Positions 23,296-31,257 of a stretch of 64,000 nt of DNA are shown one piece after another. The translations under genes were made by a program, and so were the position numbers. Location: NCBI GenBank assembly GCA_964463375.1, contig CAYXBQ010000001.1:1-64000 (forward strand), given 5' to 3'. The stretch's first letter is position 1. Each line of letters opens with the position of its first letter. Source of the DNA: UMGS1696 sp964463375 (GTDB lineage: Bacteria; Bacillota; Clostridia; Oscillospirales; CAG-272). The notes under the pieces are model-generated. The model saw only the letters and a program-made list of their open reading frames with translations, was not told the origin of the DNA and ran no database searches.

Positions 23296-24312
23296 TCAGT
23301 CTTCGAACCCATTGGGATTCATCTTCTGCCATCTCCAGGAGTCTTCGCACATCTCCTTGATGCCGTTTTCTGCCTTCCAACCCAGTTCCTGCAGCGCCAG
23401 ATCGGCGTTGGAATAGCAGGTAGCAATGTCGCCGGGCCGTCTTGCGGTGATCACATAGGGGATCTTCACGCCGGTGGCTTCTTCAAAATTCTTTACGATG
23501 TCCAGCACACTGTAGCCCTTACCGGTACCCAGGTTGTACAGCTTCAGGCCGGCCTTTTCTTCCAGCTTCTTCACAGCAGCCACGTGACCCTTAGCCAGGT
23601 CCACTACGTGGATATAGTCGCGCACACCGGTACCGTCGTGGGTATCGTAGTCATTGCCAAACACGCTCAGGTGCGGGCGCTTGCCTACAGCTACCTGGGT
23701 CACGTACGGCATCAGGTTGTTGGGCGTACCGTTGGGGTTTTCCCCGATCAGGCCACTCTTGTGGGCACCGATGGGATTGAAGTACCGCAGCAGCACTACG
23801 TTCCATTCCGGATCGGCCTTCTGGATGTCGGTCAGGATCTGTTCCAGCATGGACTTGGTCCAGCCATAGGGGTTGGTGCACTGACCCTTGGGGCATTCCT
23901 CGGTGATCGGCACAAAGGCAGGATCGCCATATACGGTGGCAGAGGAGGAGAAGATGATGTTCTTGCAGCCAAACTTCTTCATAACATCCACCAGGACCAG
24001 GGTACCGGTGATGTTGTTGTTATAGTATTCCCAGGGCTTGGCAACGGATTCGCCCACAGCCTTCAGACCGGCAAAGTGGATCACGGAATCGATTTTGTTT
24101 TCCTGGAAGATCTTGGTCATGGCATCGGCATCCAGGATGTCAGCCAAATAGAACTTCACGCTCTTACCGGTGATCTGCTCTACCCGCTCCAGAGACTTCT
24201 TGCTGGAGTTGCACAGGTTGTCGCAGACGATCACATCATAGCCGGCGTTTTGCAGTTCGATGACGGTATGGGAACCAATGTACCCTGCACCGCCTGTTAC
24301 AAGAATAGACAT
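23296..24312 (-). CDS. galE: UDP-glucose 4-epimerase
   Basis: A 338-aa short-chain dehydrogenase-type epimerase that interconverts UDP-glucose and UDP-galactose. Seen: the Rossmann motif GGAGYIGSHT at residues 7-16, the D-x-x-D near residue 60 (LADILDAD), FSSSATVYGDP with the catalytic Ser region, and YGWTK, the catalytic Y-x-x-x-K. GYSVLDIVKNFEEATG and RRPGDIATCYSNADLA complete the family profile. A strong promoter is found at 24352-24380. galK and galT are not present in this window. Confidence 0.97.
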   Translation of the reverse strand: MSILVTGGAGYIGSHTVIELQNAGYDVIVCDNLCNSSKKSLERVEQITGKSVKFYLADILDADAMTKIFQENKIDSVIHFAGLKAVGESVAKPWEYYNNNITGTLVLVDVMKKFGCKNIIFSSSATVYGDPAFVPITEECPKGQCTNPYGWTKSMLEQILTDIQKADPEWNVVLLRYFNPIGAHKSGLIGENPNGTPNNLMPYVTQVAVGKRPHLSVFGNDYDTHDGTGVRDYIHVVDLAKGHVAAVKKLEEKAGLKLYNLGTGKGYSVLDIVKNFEEATGVKIPYVITARRPGDIATCYSNADLALQELGWKAENGIKEMCEDSWRWQKMNPNGFED

Positions 24313-24351
24313 ATAAGATACGCTCCTTTACGCATGAGGCTTTGAGTCCTC

Positions 24352-24380
24352 ATTATACCAGATGTATGGATTTCTGTCAA
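24352..24380 (-). promoter_or_regulatory. Sigma-A promoter of galE-galM
   Basis: On the minus strand TTGACA (24375-24380), 17 bp, TATAAT (24352-24357). A small hairpin TGAGG/CCTCA (about 24334-24351) lies at the very 5' end of the leader. Confidence 0.85.
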
Positions 24381-24435
24381 GCTGTTATGCAAAGTATTCA
24401 CGCATTCGCCGGAATATCTTTACATATATGCAGTC

Positions 24436-25335
24436 TTACTTCCACAGGCCGTCCGGATATACACCTTCTGCGATCAGGGCATTCAGCTTGGCGATCACGT
24501 CCGGCTTGTCGTCGGCATAGGTAACACCGAACCACTTTGCGGTGGTGGGCAGTACGGCTACGTCGCACAGATCCTTCTGCATCATGGTGAATACCGTGTT
24601 GGGCAGGAGGCATTCGCTCTTCATGGGTTCTCTTGTGGCATCGTTGATGAAGGTATCGAAGTCAGCCTGTGCGCCGTCGAAGAATGCAGGCGTGAAGCAC
24701 CAGCAGTTCATAGATACGATGGTCTCGTTGGGCAGATGTACCTTTTCGCCGTCTTCTTCAAAGTAAGCACCACCGTCTTCCTTGAACAGCTTAGTCCGTT
24801 CTACGATCTTGGTCAGCATACCATTTTCCACGTTGCAGATGCCTCTGGCTACGCTGCCGTTGTCGGTCAGGGTATTGCCCAGACGATAGCCTACCATGCA
24901 GAAGTGGGTGTTGCCGGGCTTGTCGTTCTCCCGCAGGAACGTAGCAGCCTGTACGAATGCGTCACGGCCATAGAAGTCGTCGGCGTTGATGACCATAAAG
25001 CCTTCGTTCAGGGCTTCCTTACCGCACAGCAGTGCATGGGTGGTACCCCAGGGCTTTACACGGTCAGCCGGGATCTTGTCGGCAGGCACCAGCGTATCCA
25101 TCTTCTGGAATACATATTCCACCTTGACCTTGCCTTCGATCCGCTTGCCAACGGTCTCATGGAACACTTCATAGTTCTCTTCCTTGATCACAAACACGAC
25201 ACGGTCAAAGCCGGCCTGTACAGCGTCATAGATCGAGAAGTCGATGATGAATTCTCCGTGCTTGGTAAAGGGGTCGATCTGCTTCAGTCCGCCGTACCGG
25301 GAACCCATGCCTGCTGCCAAAATAAATAACGTCAT
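24436..25335 (-). CDS. Sugar-1-phosphate nucleotidyltransferase
   Basis: A 299-aa NTP-transferase of the glucose-1-phosphate/GlcNAc-1-phosphate uridylyl- or thymidylyltransferase fold. Seen: the N-terminal nucleotide-binding loop LAAGMGSRYGGLKQIDPF (residues about 6-23), WGTTHALLCGKEAL (about 95-108) binding the nucleobase, VINADDFYGRDAF (metal-binding Asp), and a NETIVSMNCWCF strand. The C-terminus is short, without the left-handed helix acetyltransferase of GlmU. Context beside galE suggests it provides UDP-sugars, but the exact sugar is not readable. A TTGACA-like -35 and a 14-nt inverted repeat stand upstream (25357-25370). Confidence 0.8.
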   Translation of the reverse strand: MTLFILAAGMGSRYGGLKQIDPFTKHGEFIIDFSIYDAVQAGFDRVVFVIKEENYEVFHETVGKRIEGKVKVEYVFQKMDTLVPADKIPADRVKPWGTTHALLCGKEALNEGFMVINADDFYGRDAFVQAATFLRENDKPGNTHFCMVGYRLGNTLTDNGSVARGICNVENGMLTKIVERTKLFKEDGGAYFEEDGEKVHLPNETIVSMNCWCFTPAFFDGAQADFDTFINDATREPMKSECLLPNTVFTMMQKDLCDVAVLPTTAKWFGVTYADDKPDVIAKLNALIAEGVYPDGLWK

Positions 25336-25515
25336 ATCAATGCTCTCCTTTTTCAGTGACTTATGTCACGCAAACTTTCACATCTATATTGTATACCAAA
25401 ATCCTGTCAATTTCAAGTGGGTTCGGCAGAATTCTGGAAAAAAGCTGCACTTTTCAGCAGAAAAAACAGCAGAGCCGTTTGGACTCTGCCATTTTTCGTT
25501 CATAAAGGACCGTTT

Positions 25516-26379
25516 TCAGCTGCCGCAGGAACACTTTTTGCCGCCGCCTTCTCCCTCACCGGCGCACCCTGCACCCTTGCATCCAGGCAGCACAGAAGGC
25601 GGACAGAACTCGTTGACCGGGAAGGACATGTTGCGGAACAGACTGCAGGGATCTTCCGGCGGGGGAAGCGTGCATTCTTTCTCCGGTACACAGTATTCCA
25701 CGGCATTGACCAGGTACTGTGCCGGCCGTTCGATCCGTACCACCGAGAAAAAGCCAAGGGAGACCAGCAGCTTATTGCCCTCGTCCGGATCCACCAGATC
25801 TTCCGCAAAGCATCCCACGATGTTCTCCGGCATCTCATCCAGGCTACAACAGCAGGCGCAGCATTTCTGTCTGGGTTCCACCACACGAGTATCCAGAATG
25901 ATGGGATCCACCGTTTCCAGCACTGCCACAGGCAGATTGTTGCCGCGGGATTGCTTGCAGCCTACGCCACAGGAGCAGAAGCCGCCGTTCTGGGTCTCGC
26001 TTTTGAACACGCTGACATTGCCTTCGCTGCCGAACAGGATCACCTTTTTCTCTACCACAGCGATCCCTTCGAATTCCTGCACATTGCCCGGTCCCATGCA
26101 GGCCTCGAACAGCAGCTTCACATAGATCCGGATCCCCAGCTGGTAGAAGCCTCGATTGAACGGCACCGAGTCGATGTCTATATACGACCACAGGACATGG
26201 GAGCTTTTGGCCCGTACCACGCTGGTGTGCTGGATCACATCCTGCCCTAAGCAAGTCAGATAGACCCGCACATTTTCAAAGCAGTCCTTGTCACGACAGG
26301 AATCTAAGACTCGATAGGTATCGATGCATACCATATCCCGCCCGTTTTGTGACAAACAGTTGTTTCGGTTTTCCACCAT
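25516..26379 (-). CDS. Cysteine-rich conserved protein, possible spore/coat-associated
   Basis: I do not recognise a named family. The 287-aa product has 23 Cys, clustered at the centre (GGFCSCGVGCK; then KCCACCCS) and in a Gly/Cys-rich tail (GCKGAGCAGEGEGGGKKCSCGS at the end, in parts). The first 150 residues look like a folded beta-rich domain (CIDTYRVLDSCRDKDCFENVR, in parts; WSYIDIDSVPFNRGFYQLGI). I have seen this layout in Clostridial hypothetical proteins, and the Cys content resembles coat or metal-binding proteins. No signal peptide. Start set at the ATG at 26379, because the more upstream in-frame ATG is itself part of the SD (GGAGGT). Confidence 0.7.
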   Translation of the reverse strand: MVENRNNCLSQNGRDMVCIDTYRVLDSCRDKDCFENVRVYLTCLGQDVIQHTSVVRAKSSHVLWSYIDIDSVPFNRGFYQLGIRIYVKLLFEACMGPGNVQEFEGIAVVEKKVILFGSEGNVSVFKSETQNGGFCSCGVGCKQSRGNNLPVAVLETVDPIILDTRVVEPRQKCCACCCSLDEMPENIVGCFAEDLVDPDEGNKLLVSLGFFSVVRIERPAQYLVNAVEYCVPEKECTLPPPEDPCSLFRNMSFPVNEFCPPSVLPGCKGAGCAGEGEGGGKKCSCGS

Positions 26380-26515
26380 TTTTACCTCCATACCACATTC
26401 ATGCGGATTTTCTGTATGTGTATCACCGAAGAGTTCCCGTTTTACCGGAGCACCGGTATTTTGGAAACTCCGCTATCAGCATATGCGCCAGTGCAGGCCA
26501 TGGTCACTGCAAACA

Positions 26516-26562
26516 AAAACAGACCGGCAAAACATCCTATGGATGTACGCAGTCTGTCTTTT
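26516..26562. terminator. Hairpin terminator between two minus-strand genes
   Basis: CAGACCGGCA (about 26519-26528) pairs imperfectly with TACGCAGTCTG (about 26546-26556), enclosing a smaller ACATCC/GGATGT stem, with T-rich ends on both strands. On the minus strand it ends the small P-loop gene. Confidence 0.65.
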
Positions 26563-26593
26563 GCAGTTATAGGGGATCCGTTCCTCTATAAAC

Positions 26594-27001
26594 TTAGAGG
26601 TACTTCTTTACCGTGTCGGTAGCATCTTCGATCGCCAGAGAGGACGTGATGGTGCAATTGACATTGCGATCCTTCAGCAGGTTTTCCAGTTCCTTCAGGA
26701 ACAGATCGAAGCTTGTGGGATCATCACAGCAGATCTTCAGAGCAGAATCGATGAACAGATCGGTAACATCGTGGTTGCTGGCCAGAATACCGGCAATGAA
26801 ACCGTACAGGGACTGTCCATCGCACACGCTGTATTCATTGGCGTCGATCAGTCTGCACTGATACTTGATGTCAAACTTCAGCTTGTCACCCTTCTCGATG
26901 CACACAGCATCGCCCTTGGTCATGGCCAGTGCTTCGTTCACCATGCTGATGAGAGTCTTGGTCTTGCCGGAACCCTTTTTGCCGATGATCAATTTTAACA
27001 T
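26594..27001 (-). CDS. Small P-loop NTPase-like protein of unknown function
   Basis: A 135-aa protein beginning with LKLIIGKKGSGKTKTLI; the GKKGSGKT at residues 7-14 is a good Walker A, and VTDLFIDSALKIC (about 80-92) could serve as Walker B. It lacks further domains seen in known short ATPases. The size and motif resemble small Clostridial proteins annotated only as ATP-binding. It lies 27 bases downstream of pgi on the same strand and may be cotranscribed. The ATG at 27001 has GGAGGTTG 6-7 bases upstream; the in-frame TTG further up overlaps that SD. Function is unknown. Confidence 0.7.
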   Translation of the reverse strand: MLKLIIGKKGSGKTKTLISMVNEALAMTKGDAVCIEKGDKLKFDIKYQCRLIDANEYSVCDGQSLYGFIAGILASNHDVTDLFIDSALKICCDDPTSFDLFLKELENLLKDRNVNCTITSSLAIEDATDTVKKYL

Positions 27002-27028
27002 AACAACCTCCAAAATATATAGTATTCT

Positions 27029-28369
27029 TTAGGAATGCATTCTTGCTTCCAGAGCAGCCTTCTGATCTTCAAAGCCGGGCTTACCCAGCAGTGCATACAT
27101 ATTCTTCTTGTATGCCTCTACGCCGGGCTGGTCGAAGGGGTTGACACCCAGCATATAGCCGGATACAGCGCAGGCCAGTTCGAAGAAATATACCAGATAG
27201 CCGAAGGAGTAGGCGCTTCTGTCTTCTACTTCCAGAACGATATTGGGAACACCGCCATCGTTGTGGGCAAACAGCGTACCGGTCATGGCCATCTTGTTTA
27301 CGTCGTGCAAATCCTTGCCGGACAGGAAGTTCAGACCGTCGATATTGTTGGGATCGTCCGGGATCACAACGGAATCGTTGGACTTGGCAAAGGAGATCAC
27401 GGTTTCAAACATAGTTCTCTGCCCTTCCTGTACGTACTGACCCAAAGAGTGCAGGTCGGTGGAGAAGATCACAGAGGAAGGATACAGTGCCTTGTTGTCC
27501 TTGCCTTCGCTTTCCCCGTACAGCTGCTTCCACCATTCGCAGAACATCTGCACAGCGGGCTCATAGGCTACTAAGATCTCCATGGACTTGCCCTTGTTGT
27601 ACAGCACATTCCGCAGAGCCGCATACCGCAGACAGTCGTTGTTTTCGGTGTCGTCGTTGTTTAGGTTTACTCTGGCGCAGGCAGCACCCTCCATCATCTT
27701 GGTGATGTCGATGCCGGCTACAGCGATGGGCAACAGACCCACAGCGGTCAGAACGGAATACCGGCCACCAATGTCATCCGGTACAACAAAGGTCTCGTAA
27801 CCCTTTTCGGTAGAGAATTCCTTCAGCTTGCCTCTTGCCTTATCGGTGGTAACAAAGATACGTTCTCTGGCACCTTCTTCGCCGTACTTCTTTTCCAGCA
27901 GTTCCCGGAAAATACGGAAGGTAACAGCGGGTTCGGTGGTAGTACCGGACTTGGAGATCACGTTGATGCAAACGTCTCTGCCCTCACAAATGGAGAGGAT
28001 GTCAGCCAGTGCCGATGCGCTAATGCTGTTCCCAGCAAAGTATACATCGGGGGTATCCTTCTTCAGGTTGTTGTACAGGGGAGACTTTACAAACTCAATT
28101 GCCGCTCTGGCCCCCAGATAGGAACCGCCGATCCCGATGACTACGAATACATCGCACATCTTCTGGATCTTTGCAGAGGCGGCCTGGATGCGGGCAAATT
28201 CGTCCTTATCGTAATTGACCGGCAAGTCCACCCAGCCCAGAAAATCGTTTCCGGCACCGCTGCGGGTCTTCACAACGTCATACGCAGCCCGTGTCAGGTG
28301 AGAGATCTTCTGCACCTCACTGTCGGATACAAATCCGGCCAGATATTTCTCATTGCATTTTACTGCCAT
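27029..28369 (-). CDS. pgi: Glucose-6-phosphate isomerase
   Basis: A 446-aa glycolytic enzyme that interconverts glucose-6-P and fructose-6-P. Seen: VFVVIGIGGSYLGARAAIEFV (residues about 72-92), INVISKSGTTTEPAVTFR (about 136-153), DDIGGRYSVLTAVGLLPIA (about 199-217), and the late VNPFDQPGVEAYKKNMYALLG with the conserved Lys. This is the shorter bacterial form found in Firmicutes. Preceded by a leader with alternative hairpins (28377-28427) and the promoter at 28505-28533. Confidence 0.97.
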   Translation of the reverse strand: MAVKCNEKYLAGFVSDSEVQKISHLTRAAYDVVKTRSGAGNDFLGWVDLPVNYDKDEFARIQAASAKIQKMCDVFVVIGIGGSYLGARAAIEFVKSPLYNNLKKDTPDVYFAGNSISASALADILSICEGRDVCINVISKSGTTTEPAVTFRIFRELLEKKYGEEGARERIFVTTDKARGKLKEFSTEKGYETFVVPDDIGGRYSVLTAVGLLPIAVAGIDITKMMEGAACARVNLNNDDTENNDCLRYAALRNVLYNKGKSMEILVAYEPAVQMFCEWWKQLYGESEGKDNKALYPSSVIFSTDLHSLGQYVQEGQRTMFETVISFAKSNDSVVIPDDPNNIDGLNFLSGKDLHDVNKMAMTGTLFAHNDGGVPNIVLEVEDRSAYSFGYLVYFFELACAVSGYMLGVNPFDQPGVEAYKKNMYALLGKPGFEDQKAALEARMHS

Positions 28370-28376
28370 TTTCTAT

Positions 28377-28427
28377 ATGTCCTCGTTTCTCCGCCGCTCG
28401 GTGCTCCGGAAATGACTGCGGCGGACA
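28377..28427 (-). promoter_or_regulatory. Structured 5' leader of pgi with competing hairpins
   Basis: On the minus strand TCCGCCGC (28418-28425) can pair with GCGGCGGA (28390-28397), or ATGTCC (28422-28427) with GGACAT (28377-28382). The two stems share bases and exclude each other. No T-run follows, so if functional it would more likely affect translation or stability. Confidence 0.35.
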
Positions 28428-28504
28428 TCATCCCGGGAGAATATGGTGTCTTTTCCCAACCTCTCTACAGTTGGCGAAAACACGTATATTTTTTGCTCAC
28501 CAAT

Positions 28505-28533
28505 ATCATACAACATTTTGCGGGATTTTTCAA
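28505..28533 (-). promoter_or_regulatory. Sigma-A promoter of pgi
   Basis: On the minus strand TTGAAA (28528-28533), 17 bp, TATGAT (28505-28510). The leader would be about 130 bases. Confidence 0.6.
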
Positions 28534-28556
28534 TAGGAAATGTGTGAAATTTTACG

Positions 28557-29702
28557 TTATTTTATCAAATATGCCCCAAGTATCCGCAAAAAAAGCTCTC
28601 CAAAGCCGATTTCCGCCACGTCTTCGCTGGCAAGAATTGGTATTTCTTCCAACAGTTCTCCATTTAGATACAATCGCATCGAGCCAATGGGGTCTCCCCT
28701 ATGCACAGGCGCTTTGATATTCTCATAATACAAATGCTCCACAGTTACCTCTTTTTGTTTTCCTTTGGGGAGCAATGTGGTGTATGTCCCGGCACTGCCG
28801 GCGCAGGTATCCTGTGTTCCACCGATGATCGAGGCACAGCCGGGTTCTACATCCGTATACGTATACACCGAATAGTTGGCAAAGCCCCAGTCCAGCAGCG
28901 CTTTGGCAGCAGCGTTTCGGGTATCTCTGGTATCGGAGCCCATGATCACGGCGATCAGGTGCAGATCCTCTCGCATAGCAGTTGCGGAGATACAGAATTT
29001 TGCCTTGGCAGTCGAACCGGTCTTCAGCCCCGTTGCACCCTCATAGAAACGGATCAGCCGATTGGTGTTGGTCAGGCCAAAGGCACCGTCCCGGATCGTA
29101 TCCATCCAGATCCCGCTGTATTCCAAAATTTTTGGATGGGTGAGCAGTTCTCTGGACATAAGCGCAATGTCGTATGCGCTGGTCATGTGGTTGATGGTAT
29201 CGTCATCCAAGCCGGTCACGTTTTCAAAGTGGGTATTGTCCATGCCCAGCTCGGCGGCCCTCTCGTTCATTCGAGAGACAAATGCCTCTTCGCTGCCAGC
29301 CACCTTTTCCGCCAGTGCTACAGCCGCATCGTTGGCCGACGCAATGATCACGCACTTCAGCATCTCCTCCACAGCCATGGTCTCCCCCGGCTCCAGATAG
29401 ACCTGGGATCCACCCATGGAGGCCGCATATTCGCTGACGGATACCGTGTCGTCCAGTGCAAGTGTTCCGCCGTCCACCGCTTCCATGATCAAAAGCAGGG
29501 TCATGACCTTTGTCACCGAGGCGGGCGGCAGGGCTTCGACTGCATTTTTGGCATACAGCACTGTGCCGGTATTGGCATCCATCAGCACGGCACTGCGGGC
29601 GTTCACATCAAAGGGGATGTTATCCTGCACGGCTCCCACGGGCCACGTGAGCAGGCAGGCAAGCCCCACAGCGAACAACTGTCTCCAACATTGTTTTCTC
29701 AT
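28557..29702 (-). CDS. dacF: D-alanyl-D-alanine carboxypeptidase (PBP5/DacF-like)
   Basis: A 381-aa secreted, membrane-tethered penicillin-binding protein that trims the terminal D-Ala of peptidoglycan stem peptides. Seen: a signal peptide (residues 1-24, cut after PVGA); S62-V-T-K65, S122-A-N124 and K227-T-G229, the three active-site motifs of the serine DD-peptidase fold; and a C-terminal beta-domain (about 280-370) ending in a hydrophobic FLRILGAYLIK that may lie on the membrane. DacF and DacB act in sporulation in Bacillus while DacA acts in growth; the sequence alone does not decide. A TATAGT-TT-ACTATA palindrome (29726-29739) lies just upstream. Confidence 0.92.
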   Translation of the reverse strand: MRKQCWRQLFAVGLACLLTWPVGAVQDNIPFDVNARSAVLMDANTGTVLYAKNAVEALPPASVTKVMTLLLIMEAVDGGTLALDDTVSVSEYAASMGGSQVYLEPGETMAVEEMLKCVIIASANDAAVALAEKVAGSEEAFVSRMNERAAELGMDNTHFENVTGLDDDTINHMTSAYDIALMSRELLTHPKILEYSGIWMDTIRDGAFGLTNTNRLIRFYEGATGLKTGSTAKAKFCISATAMREDLHLIAVIMGSDTRDTRNAAAKALLDWGFANYSVYTYTDVEPGCASIIGGTQDTCAGSAGTYTTLLPKGKQKEVTVEHLYYENIKAPVHRGDPIGSMRLYLNGELLEEIPILASEDVAEIGFGELFLRILGAYLIK

Positions 29703-29762
29703 ATAGCTTCTCCTTACGCACGGTATATAGTTTACTATAACTGTACGTGGAAAAGCCTTTGA

Positions 29763-31247
29763 TTATGCCATATAGCGGTGAATGATCTCGCACATGGTGT
29801 GTACGATCGCCGTTTCTTCCTCTACAGGCACGCTGCCATCGGCATACCAGATCGTCTCAAACGCCTCTGTGATGGGGCAGATCTCTTCCCCACCGGATAC
29901 ATACTTCATGACCTTGTGCATGACCTCACGTGGCGTATCAGACTGCTTCAGCGGTACATTGCCCATCTCGTAAGCACGCACCAGCACCGCATAGGCAAAG
30001 CATAGCTGGGCATCGGCATCGGGCAGGTGGGAGAGCTGCTGTAAAAACGTCTTATAGCTACGCACATTCTCAGCCAGCATTTGGTACTTGCGGATCAGGG
30101 CATTTTGTGTCTTACGTTTTTCATCCACATAGTTTTGGATAAACCGGGCATCCTTTGCACCATCACGATCCCGTTTCTGGAAGATGGCACCCAGTACCGT
30201 ACGCAGCCACTCATAGAAGCGCACAGCAACTCCTTTGAGCCAACCGGTCTTGATCCCGATAAAGAGTAGGACGGCCACCAAAAGCAGCGCAAGAAGCAGA
30301 CTGATCATGTCTCCGGCATTGTTTTGCTGTAGCTTATAGCTGTATCTTTGTGCAGAACCAAAATATTCGTATTGCTTCACGGGATCATCCTCGGCTTCCC
30401 GACGCAGGATAAAATAGAGAACGAGCCAGACAATGAGAGATATCAGTGTATATAGGCCGTTCACGACCACATACACAATGGCAAATACGACACACAGCAC
30501 GACAAGCAGTGCCAGGATGAGGAAGACATTGTACAGTCTGTCCTCCGGCGTGAAGATGGATACCACCGAGCCACGGTAGGAGTTTTCCAGTTTTCCCTGG
30601 CTAAAGATGATCAGCACACAAATGCCAAAAACTGTCAGGCAGCCCATGAAGATCCCCTGCAGTTCCGGATGGAGCGCGATGCCACCGGTGAAGGCATACA
30701 GGCAAAACTCCACAAACAGGATCGACATGGACCACACCAGAATATAGAAGGCTGAATACGAGTACAGTCTGGCAGGAGGATAGAACCATATGACGATCCC
30801 TGCAAACTGGGAGACAAAGCACAGCACCGCCGCCAGATACGGCACAAAGGATTCTTCGACATAATAGGCATTGGGATTGTTTTCGTATAGCTGCTCGAGA
30901 TATACCTCGTATAGGTATTCCTCCATGTACACACGCAGCAAGAGACATAGAACGATGGAAAAACCAATGGCAAACAGCAGGGGCAAAATGGCGTGGGTGT
31001 AGTGGTATTTTGTAAAGGTATTTTGGTCATAGACCAATGCATCCCTGGCGCTGCGCTTGCCGAGCCACTGGGCATAAATGCTCTGCATCCCGTTGCCGAT
31101 CAGCACAAAGAGAAAGGTGAGCAGTGGTACAAGCCAACGTGTGCCCGGCAGTTGCCCTTCCAACAGCAGCAGGTTCACCGGGATGAGCAGCATGGAAACG
31201 CCTACGATATAGACACCATACATGGGCTTGGAAAAATCGTTTTGCAT
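29763..31247 (-). CDS. Multi-pass membrane protein with C-terminal DUF4129-like domain
   Basis: A 494-aa membrane protein with about eight to nine hydrophobic segments spread through residues 10-330 and a cytosolic/extracytosolic C-terminal part (about 350-494) that looks like the DUF4129 domain (LPDADAQLCFAYAVLVRAYE; TPREVMHKVMKYVSG). In many bacteria such a gene completes a MoxR ATPase-DUF58-transglutaminase/DUF4129 set. Start at the ATG at 31247, with GAGGGGG upstream; the in-frame GTG at 31265 overlaps the previous stop and is less likely. Function of these sets is thought to be envelope-related chaperoning; it has not been shown for this one. Confidence 0.75.
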   Translation of the reverse strand: MQNDFSKPMYGVYIVGVSMLLIPVNLLLLEGQLPGTRWLVPLLTFLFVLIGNGMQSIYAQWLGKRSARDALVYDQNTFTKYHYTHAILPLLFAIGFSIVLCLLLRVYMEEYLYEVYLEQLYENNPNAYYVEESFVPYLAAVLCFVSQFAGIVIWFYPPARLYSYSAFYILVWSMSILFVEFCLYAFTGGIALHPELQGIFMGCLTVFGICVLIIFSQGKLENSYRGSVVSIFTPEDRLYNVFLILALLVVLCVVFAIVYVVVNGLYTLISLIVWLVLYFILRREAEDDPVKQYEYFGSAQRYSYKLQQNNAGDMISLLLALLLVAVLLFIGIKTGWLKGVAVRFYEWLRTVLGAIFQKRDRDGAKDARFIQNYVDEKRKTQNALIRKYQMLAENVRSYKTFLQQLSHLPDADAQLCFAYAVLVRAYEMGNVPLKQSDTPREVMHKVMKYVSGGEEICPITEAFETIWYADGSVPVEEETAIVHTMCEIIHRYMA

Positions 31248-31257
31248 ATGTTCCCCC

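Noticed and set aside
22339..24345. Long + strand open frame opposite galM and galE
   Set aside because: It is the antisense of two clear genes with biased codon use, and it has no SD or family text.
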